Shown here: positions 53,719-64,000 of the stretch, piece by piece
Layout of the letters: every line of letters begins with the position of its first letter
Position numbering within the stretch: the first letter of the stretch is position 1
Origin: Loripinus fragilis
Taxonomy: Eukaryota > Mollusca > Bivalvia > Lucinida > Lucinidae
Assembly (NCBI GenBank): GCA_964019695.1
Contig: CAXHUL010000531.1
Span: 62,001 to 126,000, forward strand
Direction: 5' to 3'
DNA: 64,000 nt
Program-made: the position numbers and the translations under genes
The notes under the pieces: model-generated
Databases searched by the model: none
The model's input: only the letters and a program-made list of their open reading frames with translations
Told to the model about the DNA's origin: nothing

Positions 53719-54724
53719 TAAGTGGCCACCTACACATTTTTTGCGCCTGTTCAGAAAAAAAAACATCGCTCTTACGAAATTTAGTTCCATGAATAAAATC
53801 AAGGCTTTTGCGAGACTCTGAAAATAATGCCATTTCAAAATGCCTGGTAGATCTTGCACTGACGAAGTCAGAGTAGATACCTTCATTTCAAAAAGTCACA
53901 CTTTTTACTGTGATATAAAGTAACCCTCAGATATGTTATTCATTTATATTTTAATTAGTTTGAAGCTGTAGGTAACCAGCTGTGATATAAGATGAAAAAG
54001 AATCAAAAGTTATGTGGCAATTGAACTCTCCGTTTCTCTTCTACGTTAACATCAAGGCAGCCACTATCAGCAGCTTATTCAAAGAGTTTTAGCTTTAACC
54101 ATGCAATTAGCATACCAACTTTGCATTGCACTGTACGCTTTATTATCTGTGGCACGACATTGTATTAATTATGAATAGGTTTCGCTGTTTTATTTAAACA
54201 AATCAAAAATATCCTTGGCATATGCCATTTAAATGACATCAAAAGTTTCACGTTAAAACCGGACTTGAAAGAATAACTTAAAAAAGGGCTGATCAAGCTA
54301 TATTGTGTTTGGTATAACATGTTTACATAAAATAAAACGCATACAATGATTTTAGTCTGTGCTGTTGATTATTTTCGAAAATATTGGAAAATGTAGAAAA
54401 TGACATTTTTTTTTAAACAAAAAATCATTAAAAATCGTTCAGAAGCAAAACTTAAGAGGTTTTGTGTTTTTTTTCAACTCGGCTAGACGGGTTTGAAATC
54501 ATATGTACTTCAATTCGAAAAAAAATGCGCTAAAAACCCTTATTTTCTTCAAAAATTTGATTATGCATTTTTGAACCCAAAAACTGTGAAGTGATAGAAA
54601 ACTCTTCCATTGCACCACTTAACTTTGGTCCATTGAAATGCACATATTTAGGTCAAAATTCATTTCAATATCATTAGGGCTAAATCAGAAAAAACGAAAT
54701 TGAAAAGTGGCCACTTAGAACTTC
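53719..54724. mobile_element. Inverted second copy, right arm of the palindrome
   Basis: Read in reverse it aligns with the left arm. GATAATAAAGCGTACAG is shared by 53284-53300 and the reverse of the 54130-54150 area. The ends also pair (near 52690 with near 54722). Its own ends are AAGTGGCCACCT and the inverted AAGTGGCCACTT. Confidence 0.75.
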
Positions 54725-54959
54725 GTTTCAGTGTTTATAACATGTATTGCCATAATTTACACTTGTATAAATATAAAGAAATGATTGTTTATTTGAAATG
54801 GATTCACGCTTGACCTTGGCTTTTGAGAGCGCTAATAAATTATGCAAATTACTTATCCAATTAAATGCCCAGATTGTTCATATTGCCCAAAAGACTTTTA
54901 GATCAATAGGTCTTAACCAATACTAGATGTGTCGGACCTACGGTCCACCACAAAATAAA

Positions 54960-55440
54960 TAGAGGATCTTACGTACAAAACGAGTTGAGGAAAAGAGATA
55001 AAATGCGAGGCTTGCCGAGCATTTTATCTCTTTTTCGCAACGAGTTTAATAAATTCAATAATACAAGAGCACAAATGTTGGATTCTTTTCATCATATGAT
55101 TTCTCTAAAATCTCATTTCTGCTCAAAAACGTTATAACTTTGTATGGACGTCAGAATGTTTCCCGAAAACCTGTAAACCACTAGCGGTTTATCGATTTTA
55201 ATGCATGGCGTTATATGACTCCCAGACGCGACGTCGTATGATAAATAGATAGAGGATATTTACTTTTTTGAGGTGAATACCAAATATGTTTCATCGAGTG
55301 TGTTGAAAACATCAGAATTTTCATGAGTGCGCAGGACGAATGAAAATTTGAAGTTTTCAATTCACGAGTTGAAATATATTTGGTATTTACTAAAAAAAAG
55401 TAAATTTTCTGTTTATTTTATACTTTTTTTTAGAAGATTT
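54960..55440. repeat. Two foldback structures
   Basis: The first is a hairpin at 54979-55045: GAGATAAAATGC pairs with GCATTTTATCTC, and both sides extend into AACGAG. The second is an inverted repeat at 55253-55412, including ACCAAATATGTTTCA paired with the inverted TGAAATATATTTGGT. Confidence 0.7.
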
Positions 55441-56330
55441 ACAGTTAATCAGTTTGTTAACCATGCTTCAAGCCGAATTACAATAATGTAAAAGAAGACA
55501 AAGATTTTTTTTTTGTGCCAGAATACCTGGATCAATCTACATGATCTAAAGTCATCAGGACTTACAGATAAAAAGAAATTTATTCAGCGTCAAAGTGCGA
55601 GACAAGTGACGTCATAAGCGACGTCATAATTTGTTGATGACGTGGCGTAGCATAGGTTACATGCATTGCCTCACTTACTGAAGCGGGAGGTGTTGAAAAT
55701 TCAAAATCGAAAAAGTTCAGTAAATCTGAATTATTTTGGTACCAAAATGTTCCTCATGTTCTAACTATGAAAATGACTACCCACACTTGATGTTTTTGTT
55801 CACAAATAAGAAAGTTATATGTGTTTGAACTTTCGAAGTGAGCTGCATTAAGTGAATGGAAAAGTCAGAGGTGATCCAAAAAACGCTACAGTGAAAATAT
55901 AGGCTGATATCAATCACTAGTATCATATCATTTCTCTAGTAATTGATATCACTTTTATTTGTTTTTTTAATATGCATTGATTTCACTGCTTAGTATAAAA
56001 TAAATGGATTTACTATAGCGATAAGTACTAAACGTATATTAACCATAATGTCTGCTGAGCCCGGATATATATTCTCATTAGAAAACAGCGTAGATCCTGA
56101 TCAGTTGGCCTCTGAAATAACCATCTGATCAGGTTATGCTCATATCTCCACGCAGCTTCAGAATTCGTTATATTTGTTGAAATCATGCAACAAATTTGGC
56201 TGGAAAATATAAGTTAATGAACCATATTAGGGTAAAGTCAGGTAACTTCTGACATCAGGTAAATTCGGGCATACCTTTGCAAACAGTGGAGCCGTCTCAT
56301 AAGGAGTTTTACTGTTTGCTTAGTTAATTT
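55441..56330. other. Spacer with a dispersed-repeat fragment
   Basis: The stretch 55880-55990 is related to 40690-40860 (ACAGTGAAA, TATGCATTGA and TTTCACTGCT blocks). Otherwise nothing was recognised. Confidence 0.4.
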
Positions 56331-56331
56331 A

Positions 56332-57600
56332 TTAGTTCACCTGAGCCGAACGCACTCTGGCGTCTGTCCGTCCGTTCGTCCGTCCATTGTCCGTTTTGAG
56401 AAGCCCCCGTGGTGTAGTGGATAAGCGCTATGCCTTGTAAACCAGGGGTCGCAGGTTCGATTCCCGGCTTCTCCATTAAACCATTTTCGGTTGAGCCTTC
56501 GGGAGTTCCCGTCATATAATAAGCACACAAATCATAAACCCTCCCGGCCCAGTACTGGTTTCTACCCATGGAAAAGCCACAAAAAGTTTTTTTTCGTCCG
56601 TCCATTAACATTTTCAAAAATCTCCTCTGAAACCACTGGGCCAAATAAACTCAAATTTCATATGGAGACTCCTTAGGACGCAGGAACGAAAGTTTGTTCA
56701 AATGGTCCTGGTCACATTACCAAGATGGTCACCACGCCCATATATGGTAAAAACCCTGATGATGATCCTAGTTTGACCTTGACTTTTTGAAACCTATTGA
56801 AGCCAAAGCCATTAATGATTCTCACTTGATATGTTAAACCTAATGAGGCAATGGTTATAAATAAGTTTCAAAGGTCAAGGCTGAGCTTTGATTGTTCAGC
56901 GAAGGTCTCTCATATTGGTGTCCCATCAACAGATTTAAACATAGTTTTCTCAGAAACCACTCGGCCAATTGAACTCAAATTTTATATGAAGACTCCTTAT
57001 GATAGGTTAGTCAAAATTTATACAAATAGTTTTGACCGCATGATCAAGATGGCCCCCATGCCTCTATATAGTAAAACACCTTTCAATATCTTCTTCTCTG
57101 GAACCAAAAGGCCAATGGTCATGGGAATTGTTATGCAACATTGAGGATGTGGGCCCTACCAGTTTTTCACAAATGATGAATCCAGGTTGACCTTGGCTTA
57201 TTCATGGCAAGGTCAAATTTGATTTCCAATGCATTTATATGGGAAAATCTTGATTTTTTTTTTTATAACCTTTTAAGCAAACATCATAATACTTGCGAGG
57301 AATGTTAAACCCAATGAGACAACGGTTTTTTATAATAAATGTCAAGCTGACCTGTGACCTTTTATCCAAGGTCACTTATTTGGACTGCCACACACCTATC
57401 TAAATATCTTTTCTCTGAAATCACTGGGCTGTTTGACGGAGTATTCATTAGATTGTTTTAGATCACTTGACCAAAATGGCTGCAACCCCAATATACGGTA
57501 GAATAAAATATGTTTCAATATAAGCCGTAGTTGACCTTGACCTATTTTAACATTACTAAGGAGATCAGCTGAATTCTTCAGGACCTTCAGCTACTCTAGT
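56332..57600 (+). repeat. Family A element with SINE inserted in its head
   Basis: The head is TTCACCTGAGCCGAACGCAC, with about two and a half core units and a right end like AAGGAGATCAGCTGAATTCT, then CTACTCTAG. The SINE at 56389-56594 splits the GTCCGTCC-rich head. Confidence 0.75.
56389..56594 (+). mobile_element. tRNA-Thr-like SINE (family 3)
   Basis: CGTCCGTCCATT flanks it at 56377-56388 and 56595-56606. The head has GTGGTGTAGTGGATAAGC, an anticodon loop like CTTGTAA (as in tRNA-Thr UGU) and box B CAGGTTCGATTCCC. The acceptor-like GAGAAGC/GCTTCTC can pair, but the anticodon stem cannot, so this is a SINE rather than a tRNA gene. The body contains CCCAGTACTGGTTTC, also present in the SINE 2 region. 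Confidence 0.8.
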
Positions 57601-57735
57601 TTTTATTCAAATATTCAAATTATGAAACAAACAAGGTGGCTGTCCGAATTTACCTGATGTCTGAAGTTACCTAACTTTACCCTAGTTTATTCAACAGGAC
57701 AAGGGATTAGTGTCATTTGTCTTTTTTTCTTCCAG

Positions 57736-58550
57736 ATAAAAAAAATGCCTTCTCCAGAAGAGTTCTTTGTAAACCCTTGCTCGGGCAAATTCTTTCTCAA
57801 GCATGGATTTTATTATGCTATTGGTAATACACAAGCTGTTGATCTAACAGAAGGCTGTAAGGTTCCTCCACATGCTCAATTCCTACTGCTGGGTTGCGGT
57901 GACATCAGACACATCCTTCAAACTGTCCACGAAGTTAACAAGCTTGATTCCTCAAAGTCACTCTCATTTCACTTAAATGACATGGATGATGTTTTGCTTG
58001 CGCGAAATGTTGTTCTCCTTAAAATGGTGAATACTATTGATCCAAGTCAACGTGAAGATATCGAATTTGTTTGGAATGTATGGTACAATGTTCAACTTTC
58101 AGAACAGCATCTCGGTCGGCTGCAGGCTATCCTAACAGATGTTCTTGAAAGTCCGATGGAAGTCCTAACATTTGAAACAGAGGCATGCTCAGCCGCTATC
58201 AAACAAGTGGTAAAATATTGGTTAAGACAGAAATTTAAATGCCATGATATACTGCAACAACGTGAAGAGTTTATGTGCAGGAAAGTAAAAGCAAATAATC
58301 CACATATGACTGATGTAACCATGGAAACAGCAGTATCGGCGACCATTCAATTCACGCTACCAGGCTCTTTTCTACCAGTTCATCATACAAGTACAGAAAT
58401 GTTAAGGGATGAGATTATGACATATGTGAAGACGGGAAATACCAAGGGTAGCGCTTCTGGTTGCACAAATCCAACATTACTGTGTCCACATGTTAATGGA
58501 TGGCGCGTTCACCCAAGCTGTTCAGCATACAAAGCCTTTAATGGCCTTAT
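57736..58550 (+). CDS. DUF4470-domain protein, first coding exon
   Basis: The acceptor TTTTTTCTTCCAG ends at 57735, the ATG is at 57745 and the donor AT|GTAAGT follows 58550. It gives 268 codons plus two bases. Residues 47-55 (LLLGCGDIR) and 75-88 (FHLNDMDDVLLARN) are the hallmark of DUF4470, a domain of unknown function found in fungal and animal proteins, often with MYND fingers. Its spacing of a glycine-rich loop and an acidic strand recalls a nucleotide-binding fold, but no activity is established. The splice acceptor before the ATG implies a 5' non-coding exon. The next coding exon was not found before 64000, so the gene is partial. Confidence 0.75.
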
Positions 58551-58721
58551 GTAAGTTTATTAAACTCTTTGTTTTCTGGCCTATTTTGCACACATTTTGC
58601 CGTCTGTTGACTTTTTTCAAAATCGAGTTTGTTTAAAAAAATGTAATAACATAAGAATGTCAATCTGTTTGTGTCTTTATTTGCAGCGCAGATGCAAAAA
58701 GTTGTAACAAGGGTTGATTAA

Positions 58722-58836
58722 CCCTTAAAGCGCCAATCACGACTGCAACAGACGACAAATTTTGAAACATTTTTTTTTATAATTTTCAGAAAAAAACAAG
58801 GAATGCTATTTCATCAGAATCGTCCGCCAGCAGACT
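58722..58836 (+). repeat. Partial relative of the TTAA MITE at 46430
   Basis: It begins TTAACCCTTAAAGCGCCAAT and includes CAGACGAC-like text, but lacks the second TIR. It lies in the intron after the DUF4470 exon. Confidence 0.5.
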
Positions 58837-58861
58837 ATTCTCATGAAATATCATGCCTTTT

Positions 58862-60505
58862 TTTAGCTTACCTGAGCCGAAGGCTCATGAGTGAGCTAAT
58901 AGTATACCAGTCACTCCGGCGTCCATCGTCCCTCCGTCCATCAATCAACATTTTCAAACATCTTCTCCTCTGAAAACACTGGGCCAATTAAATTCAAATT
59001 CAAATGGAGACTCTTTAGGACGCGGGAACGAAAGTCTTTTCAAATGGTCCTGGTCACATGACCAAGATGACCGTCACGCCCATATATAGTCAAAACCCTT
59101 TAAAAATTTTCTTCTCCAGAACCAGAAGGCCGATGACCTCGGGACTTGGTAATAAGTAGCATTAGGGATGTGGGGCCTACCAAATTTGTTCAAATATTGA
59201 TCCTAGGTTGAGCTTGACCTACTTAACGTTAAGGTCAAATTTGCTTCCTGATGCATTTAAATGGGGCTTTTTTTGAAAAGTTTTTTTTTAAACTGTAGAA
59301 GCCTTATTCGGTTTTCTCACTTGATATGTTTAACCTAATGAGGCAATGGCTATAAATAAGTTTCAAAGGTCAAGGTTGAACTTTCAGCTAAGTCGCTCAT
59401 ATTGGAGTCCCATCAATATATTAAAACATAGTTTTCTCACAAACCATTGGCCCAATCGAACTCAAATTTTATGTGAAGACTCCCTATGCTAAGTTAGCCA
59501 AAATGTAGACAAAATATTTTGGTCGAATGAAAAAGATGGCCGCCATGCCCATATATGGTAAAAACCCTTAAAATCTTCTTCTCCAGAACCAGAAGGCAGG
59601 TGACCTTGGAACTTGGTATGTAGCATTGGGGATGTAGGGCCTACCCAGTTTGTTCAAATGATGGTCCTAAGTTGACCTTGACCTACCTAACATCAAGGTC
59701 AAAATTGCTTCCTAATGCATTTTTTATGAAATGTTGATTTTTTGAATACTGTTGAAGCCAAAGTCATTGTTCTCATCTGATTTGTTAAACCTAATGAGAC
59801 AATGGCTATAAATAAGTTCCAACGGTCAAGGTTGACCTTTAACATTTTAGCCAAGCTCGCTCATATTGGAGTCCCATCAACACATTTAATCATAGTTTCC
59901 TCAGAAACCACTAGGCTAATTGAACTCAAATTTTATATAAAGACTCCATATGATAGGTTAGCCAAAATTTATACCAATTGTACTGGTCACATGACCAAGA
60001 TTGCCAACACGCCCCTATATTTTAGTACCCCTTGAAATATCGTCTTCTCTAGAACCAAACGGCCAATGGCCTTGGGACTTGGTATGTAGCATTTGGGATG
60101 TGGGCCCTACCAGATTTGCACAAATGATGAATCTAGGTTGACCTTGACCTTCTTCAAGGTCAAATTTGATTCCTAATGCATTTATATGGGAAAAATCTGT
60201 TCATTTTTTATAACTGTTTAGGCCGAAATTATAATACTTGCAAGAAATGTTTAACCTAATGAGACAACATTTTTATATCAGTACCAAATGTCGAGCTGAC
60301 CTGTGACCTTTTATCTAAGGCCACTCATTTGGACTGCCACATACCTATCTGAACATCTTTTCCGCAGAAATCACTGGGCTGTTTGATGGAGTATTCATTA
60401 GATTCTTTTAGGTCACTTGGCTAAAATGGCCGCAACCCCCATAAAACAAAATATGTTTCATTACAAGATGTAGTTGCTCTTTACCTATTTTAACATTATT
60501 AACAG
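58862..60505 (+). repeat. Family A element, long copy
   Basis: The intact head is TACCTGAGCCGAAGGCTCAT, then GTGAGCTAATAGTATACC and a CCGTCC stretch. Core units restart near 58975, 59446, 59911 and 60363, about 465 bp apart. The right end stops at TTTAACATTATTAA without the terminal GGTGAGC. Confidence 0.8.
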
Positions 60506-60559
60506 GGATCAAATTTTAGATTTTTTAGAACCAGATTTTTAGATTTTAGATTTTTCTCA

Positions 60560-60823
60560 CTTGCTAAAGATGCTGATCAACTTGCTTCTCCACTGATACA
60601 ATATGGGAAAGTGACAAATACGCAAGAAAGCATTATATACAGGAGAGCCAAGCAGTCAGCCTTTTCCCAGCAGGTGACCACAAGGCTGCATGACACAGAC
60701 AAGACAATTAGGCAAAGACAAATACAAAATAAAAAAAATCCACAAAAGAAGTACCGCCTTGGAATGGTCAGTAAGAAAAAAAATACTGAAGGGCTTAAAC
60801 GAGTTTCACGGTACCAACCTCAC
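60560..60823 (-). repeat. Second copy of the 9141-9590 foldback family, single arm
   Basis: CCACAAAAGAAGTACCGCCT, AGGGCTTAAAC and CCAACCTCAC match one arm of 9141-9370. The stretch before it matches the reverse complement of 9371-9590 (CCCAGCAGGTGACCA, GGGAAAGTGACAAA). Confidence 0.7.
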
Positions 60824-60840
60824 TATACTGGTTTACCCCT

Positions 60841-60936
60841 TGTTCAAGCTTGCTTAGGAACAAGTGTGGTTAGGTGAATGACTGTCCCGCAATGACCATA
60901 GCTGTAAAGCAACAAAACAAACACACCAAAAATATT
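60841..60936 (+). mobile_element. SINE family 1, 3' fragment
   Basis: TTGTTCAAGCTTGC, GTGTGGTTAGGTGAA, AATGACCATAGCTG and the AAAGCAACAAAACAAACA tail. The tail's usual TTGACTGGGATG segment is deleted. Confidence 0.75.
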
Positions 60937-60944
60937 CCTGTTAG

Positions 60945-61310
60945 CACAAAATGGCTGCTGGCACAAATTTTGCTGCCAGCTGGCACGAAAATTGCATCTG
61001 GCACAAAAAATATCTGCTTGCACAAAAATTGCTGCTAGCTCAAAAATTGCTGCTGGCACAAAAGATACTGCTAGCATTATTTATGTTGATTGCACTAAAA
61101 TTGCCGCTGCTGGCACAAAATTTCTGCTATGACACAAAAATTGCTACTGGCACAAAAATTCTGCTAGCACAAAAATTGCCTCCAGCAGCAAAATTGTTGC
61201 TAACATTGATAAATTGATATTTTTCGCCCGTTGTAAGTGCGTCTGGTAACGAAGAATGCCACTGTCACCTGAACCTTTTCTATCACCCTATACAGAGTAA
61301 TGTTTCGTTT
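60945..61310 (+). repeat. Minisatellite, about 21-24-bp units, plus flank, copy 1
   Basis: Irregular units of GCTGCTAGCACAAAAATT run to about 61205. They are followed by CTGGTAACGAAGAATGCCAC and TTTTCTATCACC, a flank repeated at 62550-62600. Confidence 0.7.
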
Positions 61311-62380
61311 GCACTATGTCATCGGCGGCCACGGCAATCACGATTTCTGCCACAATGGACGGAACGGGGTGACCAGAACACACCGGGAACTGGGTCGACG
61401 AAATGACAAAAAAATTGCCATGGCAGCCACAGCGGTATTGACCTACTTATATGTGCCGTAATCGAGCGGGGAGAACGCAACAAAATGTGACAGAACGTAA
61501 CATACCTTAACGAACTTGGAGTATTTTTGTAGCGGGTTGTCTTGTTGCGTGACAGCAACCCAAGGTCAACGTCAATCAAGTTCTGTTGCGATCTACCTCG
61601 TTCACCTAGCTTAACCGATCAGCTCAACCTGAACCTGGAGTCTATAGATAAAATGCTTCATTATGCGACATTTGATCAGAGTATTCACTGTTTGAAAAAG
61701 TACTCATTAAGGAGTCACTAGTGTACAAAGGGCACATGTTGATACAGTGGTTGGTGTTTATCTTTCAAGAATCTCATCGAAGAGCTTTGGAGGCATTCTA
61801 AGAAAGTTCTGAAATGCCATTACATCTTCCATGCGGTTGACATATATTCCAGCTGCAGCATTCGTTCCTCCGACAACCATGCCCACACCAACACTGACCT
61901 TGTCGCATCCACCTACACACTAATCATGCTGGTGGCCTCCTTGCTGCCAAAATGCTAAATGTACGCGCCTAGCAATGATAAATACGGAATCGACTATTTC
62001 ATGTTTTCTGATCAAAGATTGCAGCAGCTTTGTTGGCCTCATTTTATACCGTGGGCACAAACGGACTCAATCACAGCATATCGTCCACGTTTCATCGTAG
62101 GAACCCTTGACAGAGCTTGATAGATGTAGCAGAACTTATTCGGAACGTAACTAGACGTGGGAGGTCCCAACAGAATGTGGCAGGCTGGAAGAAAACGTAC
62201 AGGCATCCGTGTCAGACCATAGCGCCGTCCAGCCTCTGTCACGTATACCTTGACAGACAGTGAAGAAAGATAGCAAGACACTTAACAGAACTTGATTACG
62301 AAGACAAAAATGACCAAAACCCCCATTGCCAGCTGCGTTTCTGGCTGTCGTGACACTCGTGGCAGCCGGCGTAGATAAGG
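61311..62380. other. Unrecognised, moderately GC-rich stretch
   Basis: ORFs at 61319-61579 and 62039-62281 (minus) have no recognisable domain. It is sandwiched between two copies of the same minisatellite and flank, so it may be the interior of a larger repeat. Confidence 0.35.
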
Positions 62381-62695
62381 GACCAAACAGGCTACCAGCA
62401 CTATATTTACTGCTAGGACTAAAATTGGTCCCAACTGTAAATTTGCTGCTAGCACAAAAATTGCTGCCAAAAGCAAAATTGTTGCTAGCATTAATAAAAT
62501 GGCATTTTTCAAAAATTTACTTAATACTTCTATATTTAATTGTAAGCCCGTCTGGTAACGAGGCATGCCGCTGCAACCCTAACTTTTCTATCACCATTTA
62601 GGTAGTAATGGGCCAACAATGGCTCCCAGCACTAAATTTGCTGCTAGCACAAACATTGCTGCCAACAGTAAATTTGCTGCTAGCACTAAACATAG
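62381..62695 (+). repeat. Minisatellite and flank, copy 2
   Basis: The same unit (TTGCTGCTAGCACAAAAATT) at 62430-62500, then CTGGTAACGAGGCATGCCGC, then more units from 62610 to 62690. Confidence 0.65.
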
Positions 62696-63530
62696 ACTAA
62701 TGATGGAAAAAATGTTGTGACTTCTTTAGAGCTTTCAATTTTGAAATTTTTATTTTGTCTTCGTTATTGCAAATAAGAAGGACAACTATTAAAGCTTGAA
62801 TGAGTTTGAACTTTTTCAAGATTCCATCGCCTTATATGGAAATAGCTCCCATTGAGCATCCCCCTTCAGCATCTTAAAAATTGATGGACAATGTGTGACC
62901 ACTCTAATGCCTTCATTTTAATTGGATATTTTTTCCTCTTTCAGGTAACAAGCACAGTCATAACACCTTGGATGAGTTTAAATTTCAGGTAGAATCGACC
63001 TCAGACTGGATTAAACTGCCTTTGAGCGTCATAAAAATCTGCATAGACTTACAATGGGAGATCTTTTGTGACCACTGTAGCACCTTTTATTTTTTAATTG
63101 GTCTTCCTCATCCTTGCAGGTAACAAGGACAACCATAACAGCTTGAATGAGTTTGATTATCTGCCACACCCGAGTTAGCTGCACTAGAGCATCTGAAATA
63201 TAGCTGTATAATGTTGTGACCACTCTATCGCCTTTATTTTTCATTTTATTTTTCTCATCCTTGTAGATTATCAGGACATACATTAAAGTATGCATCTGTC
63301 AATTCCCATCACTGACTACAGAATAAGCTGCCCTTGAGCATCTGAAAAATATTTTTTCACTATTTTTATTCAGATCTTTTTAATACTTGCAGATACCCAG
63401 AACTAGCATAATTTCTTATGTTTTTGAATGAATTCCTGGTCACTGTTTAAATTTAAGAGTTACCTGCCCCTGAGAATCATAAATTATGGTATCTCCAAAC
63501 ATTATTCTGGCTCCCAGGTGAGCGATCATA
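62696..63530 (+). repeat. Tandem-core element of the 14815 family, truncated head
   Basis: About four units carry a GTGACCACTCTA phrase and GAGTTAGCTGCACTAGAGCA-like text. It ends with GGTGAGCGATCATAACTC at about 63520, replacing the usual GATCGTTGCCC end. Confidence 0.7.
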
Positions 63531-64000
63531 ACTCTTCCTACATTTTTGTACTTTTATTCAGAAAACTCCTACTATTCCTACTTTTCTGCCCCGAAATGCT
63601 AATTCATAAATCATTTCAGCAAAAGCAGCAATCGCGAGAATATGCCTCATTTACCATAAGCGGGCCCCAGACTCCCTGCCTAATAAAGCGATAACTCTCT
63701 GACAAATTCAAAAGTTTCCCCATCTTGGTGTGTCTTCTTATTGCTGCCACGTGTTCATTCATTAGCCATGTGGGATTACTTTTTTAGAGAAAGGGGTAAT
63801 TGGAGGGTGTGCAGATAACCCTTAGTACTCCTACATTTTATACACCCGTTTTGATATAAAAACGCACAGTCGTATTGTGACATAGTGCTGTCCATCCGTC
63901 AGTCTGTCTGTCTGTTTTTCCGTCCGTTAACATTCTTCAAGATATCTTCATAATAAGTATAGTGCGACCAGGTAACGGACGTTGGGCGTGTCAGACAGAA
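63531..64000. other. Spacer and start of another tandem-core element
   Basis: After about 63850 a GTCCATCCGTCAGTCTGTCT stretch and CCGTCCGTTAACATT resemble element heads elsewhere. The window ends before the core. Confidence 0.45.

Noticed and set aside
56389..56475. tRNA-Thr gene
   Set aside because: Box A, box B and an acceptor-like pairing are present, but the anticodon stem does not pair and SINE body plus target duplications surround it.
61319..62281. Minus-strand ORFs as a gene
   Set aside because: No domain, no splice pattern, and bracketed by two copies of a minisatellite.

Overview
The window is animal nuclear DNA, most likely from a bivalve mollusc. The evidence is GT-AG split genes, AT-rich spacers, and dense dispersed repeats of a kind familiar from bivalve genomes: tandem-core elements carrying ACGG-type microsatellites, tRNA-derived SINEs, a PHD-finger non-LTR retrotransposon, and repeats rich in GACCTTGACCT. 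The species call is inference. No bacterial operon, CRISPR array or complete canonical tRNA or rRNA gene was seen.

Three host-type genes can be supported. (1) 677-12424, plus strand: the 3' five exons of a HECT-type E3 ubiquitin ligase of the G2E3-like kind, with consistent splice phases and the catalytic TC motif in the last exon. (2) 44239-39299, minus strand: a two-exon gene encoding a SAM-like domain, a helix-turn-helix and a DDE integrase-core domain, interrupted by one in-frame TAG. (3) 57736-58550, plus strand: a first coding exon of a DUF4470 protein whose remaining exons are not in view. A short candidate first exon (50444-50551) and a decayed reverse-transcriptase fragment (about 50672-51275) are weaker calls.

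The best mobile element is a nearly complete APE-type, CR1/jockey-like LINE (32206-36321) inserted in an older repeat and flanked by GAAGG. Its first ORF has a hydrophobic leader, a virus-like 2A ribosome-skipping motif (DIESNPGP) and a C4HC3 PHD finger. The second frame encodes the endonuclease and reverse transcriptase. A one-base frame change and one TAG are the only obvious lesions.

Layout: 1-12.4 kb is the HECT gene, with introns full of tandem and foldback repeats. 12.4-21 kb is a tandem array of roughly 95-bp units split by a 7.3-kb insert with inverted ends. 21-32 kb is SINEs, MITEs and three tandem arrays. 32-38 kb is the LINE inside a repeat with a 460-bp core. 38-46 kb is the integrase-like gene and its repeat-filled intron. 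46-57.6 kb is MITEs, a large element copy carrying two later insertions, and a 2-kb palindrome made of two inverted element copies. 57.7-64 kb is the DUF4470 exon and more repeats. The host genes show no functional link to one another. The main story is layered transposition, with many insertions datable by target-site duplications.
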